Assembly: GCA_000824845.1 (NCBI GenBank)
Contig: CCNC01000128.1
Span: 62,001 to 126,000 of the forward strand
Source: Mesorhizobium sp. ORS 3359
Lineage (GTDB): Bacteria > Pseudomonadota > Alphaproteobacteria > Rhizobiales > Rhizobiaceae
Reading direction: 5' to 3'
Length of the DNA stretch: 64,000 nucleotides
Shown one piece after another: positions 34,419 through 43,400 of this stretch. Below the pieces are notes generated by a model. That model made no database searches. It saw only the letters and a program-made list of their open reading frames with translations, and was not told the origin of the DNA. Position 1 is the first letter of the stretch, and the number at the start of each line of letters is the position of its first letter. A program made the translations under genes and the position numbers.

Positions 34419-35450
34419 ATGGCCAGGCGACCAACAATCACGGATCTCGCTGAGCGTGCAGGGGTTTCGGTCTCGACCATCGATCGTGTGCTGAACGGCC
34501 GGCATCCGGTGCGCGAGGAGACCGCCCGCAGGGTCTACGAGGCCGCGCGAGAGATCGGCTATCACGCCGCGGGTCTCATCCGGCAGCGTATCGAGCGAGA
34601 CCTTCGGCCTATCCGGTTCGGCTTCCTCCTTCTGAAGGAGGAACAGGCGTTCTATAGGGCGTTCGCTCTGCAACTGACCAGAGCGGTGGAAGAAACGCCG
34701 GGTGTTCGAGGCATCGTGCATATCGAATTCGTCCGGTCCCAGACCCCGTCCGACTTCGTCAAGGCGCTGGAGACGGTGGCGACGCGCGCGGACGTGATCG
34801 GGATGGCCAGCCTCGATCATCATCTGGTGACGCGCGCGGTGGAGACATTGAAGGCATCCGGAAAGGCCGTGTTTTCGCTCCTGTCTGATTTCGCCCAGGG
34901 CGTTCGCCACACCTATGTCGGCGTTAACAACATGAAGGCAGGCCGCACCGCGGCCTGGCTAATCTCGCGGACGGCGCCGCAGGTCGGCAAGGTGGCGGTC
35001 TTTGTGGGTAGCCACCGTTGGCATGGCCACGAACTGCGCGAAACGGGCTTTCGCAGCTACTTCCGCGAACATGCGCCGCAGTTCCATGTGCTGGACACGC
35101 TGGTGAACCTCGACACAAAGGAAGTCACCCACGAGGCGACGGTTACCCTGGTTGAACGGTATCCCGATCTCGCCGGCTTTTATGTCGCCGGCGGTGGATT
35201 CGAAGGTGCAATCGCGGCATTACGCGAACTGGATCTTGCGCGGCCGCCAAGCGTCGTTGTCAACGAACTCGTGCCCGAGACCACCGACGCCTTGCAAGAG
35301 CATCTGGTCGTCGGTGTCATCGCGACACCGCTCGAGCAGCTCTGTCGGGCGCTGATCGACCTGATGGTGAGGACCCTCCAGGCAGGACCGCTAGAGACGA
35401 GTGGACAATTATTCCTCCCATTCACACTACACGTCCCAGAAAGCGTGTAA
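34419..35450 (+). CDS. LacI-family transcriptional regulator
   Basis: 343 residues. HTH TITDLAERAGVSVSTIDRVL and hinge, then a sensor domain with VRFRFGFLLL-like strand order, GVNNMKAGRTAAWLISRTAP and VAVFVGSHRWHGHELRETGF. The family pattern is that of the sugar-responsive subgroup with a periplasmic-binding-protein type 1 domain. The sequence differs clearly from the LacI gene upstream, so not a tandem duplicate. The start has only a weak Shine-Dalgarno. Precedes a TIM-barrel isomerase gene by 156 bp, its probable target. Confidence 0.9.
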   Translation: MARRPTITDLAERAGVSVSTIDRVLNGRHPVREETARRVYEAAREIGYHAAGLIRQRIERDLRPIRFGFLLLKEEQAFYRAFALQLTRAVEETPGVRGIVHIEFVRSQTPSDFVKALETVATRADVIGMASLDHHLVTRAVETLKASGKAVFSLLSDFAQGVRHTYVGVNNMKAGRTAAWLISRTAPQVGKVAVFVGSHRWHGHELRETGFRSYFREHAPQFHVLDTLVNLDTKEVTHEATVTLVERYPDLAGFYVAGGGFEGAIAALRELDLARPPSVVVNELVPETTDALQEHLVVGVIATPLEQLCRALIDLMVRTLQAGPLETSGQLFLPFTLHVPESV

Positions 35451-35606
35451 TCCAGCGCCTTTATGATAGAATGAGAGAATAGTGGCATGGATTTGCCGCA
35501 ATCCCTCTTCGCTGATGGGATTTCGTTTTCGCCTGGTTGACCACAGGAATGAGCTTCGTCAGTGAAGGCCAAATCGGTCCAAACCGCGACCGCATGAGGA
35601 GTTTAC

Positions 35607-36440
35607 ATGACAGGTCACCCGAAGTTCGCCATGAACCATATGGCAGCGCCGGAACTCGATTGCCGCGCGTTCCTCGATCTTGCGGCGTCGCTCGGCTGCG
35701 TGGGGGTCGAACTGCGTAATGACTTGGCGGACAAGCAACTGACGGATGCGGCCTTCTTCGACGGCGAAGCCCCGTTGGCGATCGGCAACTATGCGCGCTC
35801 CAAAGGCCTGCGTCTTCTCGGGCTTTCGGAAGTTTATGGATTCAACGCCTGGTCGGACGATGTGCGCGCGAAGGTCCAGCTGCTCATCAACCAAGCCAAG
35901 GAGGCCGGTGCAGAGTCGATCAGCCTAATTCCGCGCAACGATGCACCGCAATACAGCGAGGGCGGCCGCAAGGAGGCGCTGCGTCGCTCGCTGGGCGAGA
36001 TCCTGCCGATGCTGGACGCAGCCGACCTGGTGGCGCTTGTCGAGCCGTTGGGCTTCGTCACCTCGTCGCTGCGGTACAAGGCCGATGCCGTCGCGGCCAT
36101 CGAGGCGGTCGGCGGCAGCGGGCGCTATAAGCTCGTGCACGACACCTTTCACCATTGCCTTGCAGGCGAGAGCGAGTTCTTTCCTGAGCATACGGGCATT
36201 GTCCACATCTCCGGTGTCGTCGTTCCGACCCTTAGCCCCGAGGAGATGCAAGATGGCCATCGAATCCTCGTCGACGAACGCGACCGGCTCGGCAATATCG
36301 ATCAGATCCGTGCTTTGATTGACAAAGGTTATTCTGGCGCTTTCTCCTACGAGCCGTTCTCTCGCGAGATTCATCGGCTAAACAATGCTGAGAAGGCTTT
36401 CAATCTGAGCATGGATTTCATCCGCTCCAATCTCCATTGA
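35607..36440 (+). CDS. TIM-barrel sugar isomerase/epimerase (IolI/MocC-like)
   Basis: 277 residues of the AP-endonuclease-2 / xylose-isomerase-like TIM-barrel family. Seen: FAMNHMAAPELDCRAFLDLA, CVGVELRNDLAD, VALVEPLGFVTSSLRYKADA, LVHDTFHHCLAGESEF with metal-ligand histidines, and GAFSYEPFSREIH with the late glutamate. This resembles 2-keto-myo-inositol isomerases and rhizopine-related MocC-type proteins; substrate not proven. GAGGAG lies before the ATG. A factor-independent terminator follows. Confidence 0.8.
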   Translation: MTGHPKFAMNHMAAPELDCRAFLDLAASLGCVGVELRNDLADKQLTDAAFFDGEAPLAIGNYARSKGLRLLGLSEVYGFNAWSDDVRAKVQLLINQAKEAGAESISLIPRNDAPQYSEGGRKEALRRSLGEILPMLDAADLVALVEPLGFVTSSLRYKADAVAAIEAVGGSGRYKLVHDTFHHCLAGESEFFPEHTGIVHISGVVVPTLSPEEMQDGHRILVDERDRLGNIDQIRALIDKGYSGAFSYEPFSREIHRLNNAEKAFNLSMDFIRSNLH

Positions 36441-36466
36441 GACCCGCGCGGTAACAATTGCTCACT

Positions 36467-36494
36467 CCCGGATCCCGAGCTCCGGGTCTTTTTG
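36467..36494 (+). terminator. intrinsic terminator after the isomerase gene
   Basis: CCCGGA (36467-36472) pairs with TCCGGG (36481-36486) around an 8-base loop, followed by TCTTTTT. Placed 27 bp after the stop, it separates the isomerase transcript from the PurU-like gene. Confidence 0.75.
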
Positions 36495-36582
36495 CAGCGT
36501 GGGCACCTGCCTGTTCACCAACGGGCTGTCAGTCGAAGTTTTGCCGCAACTTGCTGGCGTGAAACTATGAAGGAAGGAAACG

Positions 36583-37467
36583 ATGTTCAGCTTCGCGCTT
36601 CGGGTGAAATGCCGCTCCACCAGGGGGATCGTAGCTGCGATCTCGGGATTTCTTGCCGATCAGGCCTGCAACATCACCGACAGCGCGCAGTTTGATGACG
36701 CTGATACCGGCAATTTCTTCATGAGGGTGAGCTTCCGTTCCGAGGGTGGGCTTGAACTCGAAGAGCTGCGCGCAGGTTTCACCCCGATCGCGTCGCGCTT
36801 TGGGATGGAAGCAGAATTCTTCGACGAGGCCACGAAGCGAAAAGTCATCATTATGGTCTCGCGATTCGGCCACTGCCTCAATGATCTCCTGTATCGTTGG
36901 CGCATCGGCGCTCTTCCGATCGAGATCGTGGCAGTGATCTCCAATCACATGGATTATCAAAAGCTCGCGGTGAATCACGACATTCCGTTTCACTGCATCA
37001 AGGTCACAAAAGACAACAAATCCGAAGCGGAAGCGCAGCAAATGCGGATCGTGGCCGGCACTGGGGCCGAGCTGATCGTGCTTGCCCGCTATATGCAGGT
37101 TCTCTCGGATGAAATGTGCCAGAAGATGTCCGGGCGCATCATAAACATCCATCACTCGTTTTTGCCTTCTTTTAAAGGCGCCAGTCCGTACAAGCAAGCT
37201 TACGAACGCGGGGTGAAATTGATCGGCGCCACATCGCATTACGTGACCGCAGATCTCGATGAAGGGCCGATCATCGAGCAGGACATCATCCGTGTGACAC
37301 ATGCCCAGTCGAATGATGACTACGTCAGCCTCGGCCGCGACGTTGAGGCACAAGCATTGGCGCGGGCGGTACACGCGCACATCCACGGACGAGTATTCCT
37401 CAACGGCAGCAAGACGGTCGTGTTTCCACCTTCGCCAGGTTCATATGCTTCAGAGCGAATGGGATGA
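36583..37467 (+). CDS. purU: formyltetrahydrofolate deformylase
   Basis: 294 residues. N-terminal ACT-like domain (VAAISGFLADQACNITDSAQ) and C-terminal formyltransferase-type hydrolase domain: LIVLARYMQVLSDEMCQKMS, RIINIHHSFLPSFKGASPYK (catalytic Asn-His) and HYVTADLDEGPIIEQD (catalytic Asp region). It hydrolyses 10-formyl-THF to formate and THF. GAAGGAAACG precedes the ATG. Its place after the isomerase and near a PanB-like gene suggests accessory one-carbon metabolism; a chromosomal purU probably exists elsewhere. Confidence 0.9.
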   Translation: MFSFALRVKCRSTRGIVAAISGFLADQACNITDSAQFDDADTGNFFMRVSFRSEGGLELEELRAGFTPIASRFGMEAEFFDEATKRKVIIMVSRFGHCLNDLLYRWRIGALPIEIVAVISNHMDYQKLAVNHDIPFHCIKVTKDNKSEAEAQQMRIVAGTGAELIVLARYMQVLSDEMCQKMSGRIINIHHSFLPSFKGASPYKQAYERGVKLIGATSHYVTADLDEGPIIEQDIIRVTHAQSNDDYVSLGRDVEAQALARAVHAHIHGRVFLNGSKTVVFPPSPGSYASERMG

Positions 37468-37851
37468 ACGCCCGCAGGATGATTGAAAGATCAGTTACGG
37501 ATCACCGGTGGACAAACGGTCGCACGAAGAGGGCATCGGGCGAGGTTCGGGCGATCTGATATGGCCGACCACTGCGTGGTGTCACATTGTTGAGCCGAAG
37601 AGCCCGCATGTGCTCTGGCAGGCCCATCGAGACAGACTGACAATTCACCGAGCTTATCATTTTCACGGCGATCTCGAGACAGCGGCCAGGTAGCGGCATC
37701 ATCGCGTCCGAGTTCTTCGAACTGCAGGCCGCTTTCGTGAACAAACAGATTGACGTTTTCATCGAGCAGGTGCCCTATCGCGATCACCATCGCGTGCTTC
37801 TTAGGTATCAAAGGTATCGAACGCAACAAGTGCTCCGCTATATCTCCCTGC
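37468..37851. other. about 380 bp without a recognised gene
   Basis: A 124-codon minus-strand frame (37491-37865) starts MATVKQGDIAEHLLRS and runs the length of the stretch, but I recognise no family and it begins inside a repeat also found at 40431-40466. Possibly the edge of another mobile element. Confidence 0.35.
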
Positions 37852-37887
37852 TTGACGGTAGCCACTGAGACTCAACGCCCCGCCTCA
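37852..37887 (-). repeat. 36-bp repeat, copy 1
   Basis: About 30 of 36 bases agree with 40431-40466 in the same orientation. The shared core is GAGACTCAACGCC. Each copy abuts the break point of the split IS3-family transposase gene, this one directly after VLTVVDTF. Likely the end of another IS family or the scar of a recombination event. Confidence 0.55.
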
Positions 37888-38571
37888 GAACGTGTCGACG
37901 ACCGTCAGCACACGGATCTTTCTTGTCCGTCGCGAGCTCATCGTGGACGAAGTCCATCACCCAGACGTCGTTCGGGCCGACGGCTTCCTCCCGGCCTTCC
38001 CGCAGCTTCGCCTTCACACGCCGCTTCGGCGTCTTGTTCCTGAGCTGCAGGCCCAAGTCCTGTAAATTCGATAGGATCGCTTCATGTTGATGTCCCAGCC
38101 CTCGCACGTGAGCATTACGTGCACGCGGCGGTATCCGTAGCGGACCCGCGTGGCGCAGATGTCCTTGATCCGAGCTTCGATGCCAGCCCTGATCGCGGCG
38201 GCGGGACTTGTAGTGAGAGGTGGCGAACTCCAGAACCCAGCATGCCCTTCGGATCGACACGTTCACACGTCTCCGCCACCAGCTCGCGTTTGCGACCAGG
38301 CCTCACAGTTTTCGGCGAATGACGTCCTGCAGCATCTCCTTGTCCAAGGACAGATCGGCCACCAGCTTCATGAGCTTGCCGTTCTCGTCCTCAAGCTGCT
38401 TCAGCCGCTTCATCGCGGTCGGCAGCAGTCCGCCGTATTTCTTTTTCCAGTTGAAATAGGTCGCTGGCGGATTCCCGCCCGTCGACAGATCTCGGCAACA
38501 GGAATCCCGTCCGCTCCCTGCTTCAGAATAAACGCCTTCTGCGCGTCGGAAAACTTCGGGGCCTTCATCAT
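37888..38571 (-). pseudogene. IS3-family transposase remnant: orfA and 5' half of orfB
   Basis: Minus strand. orfA starts at 38571 (MMKAPKFSDAQKAFILKQGA, IPVAEICRRAG, then after a frameshift near 38460 YFNWKKKYGGLLPTAMKRLK and LVADLSLDKEMLQDVIRRKL). orfB follows with NVSIRRACWVLEFATSHYKS and, after more frame changes, NDVWVMDFVHDELATDKK and VLTVVDTF, where it is cut at 37888. The matching second half of orfB lies at 40416 and downward. Non-functional. Confidence 0.75.
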
Positions 38572-38597
38572 CTTCCGCTCCTCTCAGTCAAGGGATG

Positions 38598-38644
38598 TTA
38601 CCGCGGAAAACTCAACTTTCGAACAGTCCAGTTTTCAGGGGTCA
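38598..38644. repeat. abutted IS3-type terminal inverted repeats
   Basis: TTACCGCGGAAAACTCAACT (38598-38617) and AGTCCAGTTTTCAGGGGTCA (38625-38644) are inverted repeats matching in 15 of 20 positions and separated by only 7 bp. They lie between the end of an orfB C-terminal part and the start of orfA, so they look like the two ends of an IS3-type element brought together. Confidence 0.5.
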
Positions 38645-38653
38645 TTTCTGGCC

Positions 38654-38848
38654 TCATGAGGCCTGTTTTTCCAGCGTGGATCTCATTGCGAACTCAGCCG
38701 GCGGCATGTTGCCGAGGGCCTAGTGTGGTCTGGGGTGGTTGTGATCCTCCTTCCATGAAGTGACGGCGTTGCGGCCCTCGGACAGCGTCGAGAACAGCGT
38801 GTTGTTGAGGCGCTCGTCCCTGAGGCTGAGGCGCCCGTTGATGGGGAA
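38654..38848 (-). pseudogene. IS3-family orfB, C-terminal end
   Basis: Minus strand: NGRLSLRDERLNNTLFSTLS, WKEDHNHPRPH, one stop, ALGNMPPAEFAMRSTLEKQA and a final stop at 38654. Canonical IS3 orfB C-terminus. Its upstream continuation is on the far side of the inserted IS110 element (40187-40416). Confidence 0.75.
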
Positions 38849-38909
38849 GACGGCCCCGCTTCTGAGAAGGGACCGTATACTGGTCCTACACTGCAAAAGG
38901 AGCATTCTG

Positions 38910-39923
38910 ATGAACCCAGCCACCGTAGGCCTCGACCTAGCCAAGAATGTTTTTCACGTCCATGTCGCCGATGCATCTGGCAAGACGATTGACAGCAAAA
39001 GGCTCACTCGTCGTGATCTCCTGCCCTATTTCAAAGCGTTGCCGCTTTGCCTGATCGGTATTGAGGCCTGTGCAACTGCCCATAACTGGGCCCGTCAGTT
39101 GCAAGGGCTCGGGCATGACGTGCGCCTGATTCCTCCAAGCTACGTCAAACCTTTCGTGCGTCGCGGCGCGAAGAATGACGCCACTGACGCGGCGGCAATT
39201 TGTGAAGCAGTGACCCGACCCAACATGCGCTTTGTTCCGATCAAATCGCGTGAAGATCAGGCGTTCCTGATGCTGCACAGGGCCCGAGGCCTTTTGGTTA
39301 GGCAGCGAACCATGGCGGCGTGTGCGTTCCGGGCGCACTTGGCCGAGTATGGGGTCATTGTCGCTCAGGGAATACACCGGGTCGATGCCCTCATTGCGAA
39401 GCTGGATGAGATACGAGCAGACCTTCCCAATGATGCGTCCTTTGCGTTGGATGCTCTCGTCGGACAACTTGATACCCTGAACCGACAGATCGATCGGATC
39501 GATGTCCGGCTGGCTGAGATTCACAAGACCAATGCGATTTGCCGCTTGCTTGCGACCATACCGGGAATTGGGCCGATTACCGCGACCGCGTTCGCCGCCA
39601 CAGTACCCGATCCGTCCACGTTCCGATCAGGGCGTGAGTTTGCTGCCTGGCTCGGCCTGACGCCACGCCAAAACTCATCAGGTGGCAAGCACCGGCTCGG
39701 CGGCATCACCAAACAAGGGGATCGGTATCTTCGCCATCTGCTGGTATTGGGAGCGCGAACTGTGGTGCGCTATCCTAAAGCCCGTTCTCGTGTAGATGGC
39801 CCATGGATTGAGGCTCTGCTGGAACGGCGGCGCCCAATGGTTGCTGCCGTCGCGGTCGCAAACAAGCTCGCGCGAACGATCTGGGCAATGCTCTCTACCG
39901 GCGAGGTGTTCCGAAACACGTAG
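38910..39923 (+). CDS. IS110-family transposase (DEDD recombinase)
   Basis: 337 residues. N-terminal RuvC-like DEDD domain: ATVGLDLAKNVFHVHVADAS (first Asp), CLIGIEACATAHNWARQLQG (Glu), KNDATDAAAICEAV (Asp pair). C-terminal Transposase_20 domain: LLATIPGIGPITATAFAATV, WLGLTPRQNSSGGKHRLGGI with the conserved serine, and GDRYLRHLLVLGARTVVR. Intact and full length, so the element may be active. AAAAGGAG precedes the ATG at 38910; a longer in-frame reading lies outside the element. Confidence 0.93.
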   Translation: MNPATVGLDLAKNVFHVHVADASGKTIDSKRLTRRDLLPYFKALPLCLIGIEACATAHNWARQLQGLGHDVRLIPPSYVKPFVRRGAKNDATDAAAICEAVTRPNMRFVPIKSREDQAFLMLHRARGLLVRQRTMAACAFRAHLAEYGVIVAQGIHRVDALIAKLDEIRADLPNDASFALDALVGQLDTLNRQIDRIDVRLAEIHKTNAICRLLATIPGIGPITATAFAATVPDPSTFRSGREFAAWLGLTPRQNSSGGKHRLGGITKQGDRYLRHLLVLGARTVVRYPKARSRVDGPWIEALLERRRPMVAAVAVANKLARTIWAMLSTGEVFRNT

Positions 39924-40167
39924 AATTGAAGATCGAATAAACTGGGACACAATGAGATGGCACAAGTGCAATGAAAGGATGATGATAATCGGCAAAGCTG
40001 AGGATCGAGAAAGCCCGGAGAGCTTTAAGCGCGCCAAAGCGCGTCCCGTTGATGAGGCCTCGATCCGCGGACACCATCAGGGCCAGCAGTCATGTATGGG
40101 CTGCACAAACAGGCCGAACACATGAACGCACCCGCCGATGAACATTACGCTCAAAACACTTGCGCCC
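39924..40167 (+). ncRNA. putative guide (bridge/seek) RNA region of the IS110-type element
   Basis: The 245-bp region after the transposase has no protein. It contains CCCGTTGATGA (40045-40055); its first ten bases match the left insertion flank (CCCGTTGATG at 38834-38843). It also contains GAGAGCTT (40018-40025), the reverse complement of the right flank AAGCTCTC (40186-40193). Between the two, GCGCGC and GCGCG can form a hairpin, placing the matches on either side of a stem as target guides would be. That IS110 elements use such RNAs is established; the specific guide assignment here is my inference. Confidence 0.5.
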
Positions 40168-40186
40168 GCGGGGCCGTCTATAATGA

Positions 40187-40416
40187 AGCTCTCGGCGAAG
40201 GCATTCTGCATGGGCTTACCCGGCGTGATGTAGTGCGATTCGGCGCCGCTCTGCTGGCACCAGCGCTGGACCGCCATGGAGGTCAGCTCCGTGCCGTAGC
40301 ACCTGCGGAATGAAGGAGCGGCGGCGGCTGAGATAGCGAATGATTGTGTCGAGCTCGCGCAAGACACGCAGGCCCGACAGCGAGGTGTCGGCGATCAGCG
40401 CCAGACACTCCCGCGT
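40187..40416 (-). pseudogene. IS3-family orfB, central part (rve catalytic core)
   Basis: Minus strand, beginning at 40416: TRECLALIADTSLSGLRV, then after a frame change GTELTSMAVQRWCQQSGAES and HYITPGKPMQNAFAESFI with catalytic-core residues, ending where the IS110 element was inserted. It continues in 38848-38654. Its first codons continue exactly where the other half (ending at 37888) breaks off. Confidence 0.75.
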
Positions 40417-40430
40417 CTAGCGCTGATCTG

Positions 40431-40466
40431 TTGATGACAGCCACCGAGACTCAACGCCTCGCGTCA
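40431..40466 (-). repeat. 36-bp repeat, copy 2, overlapping the effector stop
   Basis: Same-orientation, about 30/36 match to 37852-37887. It lies 14 bp upstream (minus strand) of the IS3 orfB central part and supplies the last codons and stop of the effector gene. The effector's natural C-terminus was therefore probably replaced at this point. Confidence 0.5.
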
Positions 40467-43400
40467 GATCGCTCTCTGCTTCTGAAGGAAGCCATTAGCT
40501 CGGCTCGAGCCTGATCGGAGGCTTGGCTGATGGGCAGCGCGACTCCTGTACCAGCCCTATGACCGAGCCGGTGTTGGAGTGCCTGCCGATCGATGACGAG
40601 GTTGTCGAGGTGCAGCCTGGCTGGCTGCCGCCTTTGCCCCAGTCGTCTGACCAGCGCCCTCGTGCCGTCAAGCACAAAGACACCGCAATCATAGCCGTTC
40701 TGCTGCTGGGTTATGCGGGCCGGCTCCAGGCGGGCTCCCAGCCGTCGTGCGAGCTGTGCCGCGGGCTGGTCGTTGAACCGGCCGGCGGAGTCGTAATGAT
40801 AGGCAACCGGCCTTGCCCGCTCGCGTCGATCAACCAGAAGCAGCGACCAGTGGCTGCCGCGGCGTTCAGGATCGGTAGCGCTGGCATCGTTGACAGGCAG
40901 AAACAGGAAGTCGGCAGTGTCGTTGCCATTGCGATCGTAGACGATGCGCTGGAAAGCCCCGAGGGCGGCATTGTCCGAGCCCAGGCGCAGATGATAATGG
41001 GCTATCAGCGGGTCGGCGAGCCGCGTTCGGGCGGCGAGATCTGGATTTTCCCTCTGCAGCTGCTGCGCCAGCAGCTCGTAGTCCCTCTGGATATGCTCAT
41101 CGCTCAGCCATTGCGTGGCGTCGAGCGCCAGCCCGCGGTCGTGAGACGAGGCTCGCGGATTGAGCGCCTCGATCTGAGCGTCGGAGGCTGTACCTGGAGG
41201 CGGGGCATAATGGGCATCGTCACGCAGCTCGGCCGGTGTGGACGGCAAATCGACCAGGGAATCAAGACCGCGGTAGATGTCAGACGAGCGAGCTGACGCG
41301 GACCGCCGGGCTGGCCCCATGTCTTGATCCGACTGCGGCGACCACGCTGACCAGGGGCGGTCCCGACCGGCAGGTCTTTGCCTTCCGGCTTGATCCACGT
41401 CCTGCCAAAGTTGCGACTGATCGTAACTTTCCGGCGAGGCGGCGGGACTTACCCTCCAATCGGGCTGCTCCCGCGAGCCAAGCTGTGGCCCGAGATCCGG
41501 GAGCCTGCCATGTATAGCGCTCGACGCCGCGGAACCTTCGCCAGGCACGCTCGATGACGGCGATGGCCCGGCAATCGATCTCGACCTGGCAGCGTCCGAC
41601 CGCGGCGCGGAGCCGGCATCATCCTGCAAGTCGACGATGTCATCAAGACCGGCATAGATCTGCGAGGATCTACGTGACGAGCCGGGCTGGGCAATTGCCG
41701 AGCCGGCAACTGCGCTCCAATGGCCCAAGCCGCTAATGTCAGCATCCTCAGCCAGCTGCCCGGGCGTGAGCGCATTCAGGTCAAAATCCGGATGCCGATA
41801 AGGTGTGGGCGACAGTGGTGCAAGGCCGGCGAAGGTCGACGACGAGTCGGCACTTTGAGCAGGCGAGGATGGGGCCGGCACGGGGGCCAATTCTGGCGGC
41901 AGCGATGTCGTCTGATGGAACTGCGGCGCATTGGTCGCCATTGGCGCGCCACGCTGTGCGGCCTCTTCTTCATGGAAGGCTCGCAGCACGTCCCAGGCCG
42001 GGTCGCTCGGGGACATGGGGATGGGCGAGAAGGCGACGGGCGAGGTGCTCTGTACAGCTCCAGTGGGCGGGCCGCTTGGCTGCTCGCGCGGGGCCGCTTG
42101 CCCATGCGCTGACAGGCCCAGCGCATTGTTGGCTGCGACCATTTGCCGGTATTTCTGCAGAAAGCCCCAGGCTGTGCCGAAACGGGGGCCTGCGTTCTTC
42201 TTGTATTCGTCAACCGCCCGGCTCAGAACCGCGGGTTCAATCTGGGCAATGCCCTTGCCGAAGTTCTGACTAAGCCAGCTGTTGAAACGACACAAATGAC
42301 TCCGATACTTACTTAGCGTGTCTTTTCCGTACCTGCCTGCAGCTGCCCGACATGCATCTTCGATCACCTGGTTCTCTTCGCTGACAGGACGCGATCTAGC
42401 TGTTGTGACAGTCTGTCCGGCATAGGCTTGCCGGAGCCTTCCCAATGCGGCGTTAAGTTCAGAAAGTAGTTTTGCATCGTTGCCCGCGAAGTCCTTCGCC
42501 AGACGGTCCAACTGCTCGTCCTCAATCCGACCGTGGATTTGGCTCTGGTGGTTCTCGTCAAGCCATGTGCTGAACTTGCGCAGAGCCGCTAGATCGTGCC
42601 ACATGGTTCCTTCTTTGAGGCGGGCAGCTACGGCTCTTGTCTGGTATCTGGCCAGGAGTTCCTCATCGTCCTTCGTGCCGGGTCGAACAGTCGAAGCAGC
42701 CGTCACAGGCTGTCCGGCATAGGCTTGTCGGAGCCTTCCCAACGCCACGTTGATATCGCTCAGTAGTATGGTATCCTTGCCCGCAAAGTTTTTTGCCAGA
42801 CCGTCCAGCTGCTCGTCATCAACCCGGCCGGCGATCTGGGTCCGATGGTTCTCGTCAAGCCATGTGCTGAACTTGCGCAGCGCCACTATACCGCGAGCAA
42901 TCGAGCTTTCACTCACCTTGGCTGTTTTAGCCACCTTAGCGCGGTAGGCGGCAAAAAGCGCCTCGTCCGGATGCTCTCGGACGCGTTTGCGACTGCGCGT
43001 TTGCTGAACGAGGGAAGCCTGGTGCGGTGCCGCGGCCGACATTGTATGGCGCGCGCCGGTCAAACCGCCTCCCATGGTCCCTTCTTGGAGGCCGGCAGCC
43101 TGGGCCAAGAGGTTCTCATCATCCTTGGTGACAGGTCGAACATTCGAAGCAGCCGTCACTGGCTGTCTGACAGAAAGCTGCCGGAGCCTCTTCAGCGCCG
43201 GGCTGATACGGGCGCCCTCGCGCTCCGTGAAGTCCTTCGCCAGCGCGTCCAACCCGGGGTCCTCAATCCGGCCGGCGATCTGCGTCCGATGGTTCTCGTC
43301 AAGCCATCTGCTGAACTTGCGCAGCGCCGCTAGATCGTCCCTCAAGGTTGGTCCTTTGACCACGACTTTTGCCCGGTATTGGGCGAAGAGTTCCTCATCG

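Larger units (their letters stand above)
38849..40178 (+). mobile_element. IS110/IS1111-type insertion sequence inside an IS3 orfB remnant
   Basis: About 1.33 kb bounded by an 11-bp inverted repeat: GACGGCCCCGC at 38849-38859 and GCGGGGCCGTC at 40168-40178. It interrupts the IS3 orfB reading between ESFI and NGRL. It holds one transposase gene (38910-39923), a short 5' leader (about 50 bp) and a long 3' non-coding region (about 245 bp), the layout of IS1111-group members whose guide RNA is encoded 3' of the gene. True ends may differ by a few bases. Confidence 0.75.
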
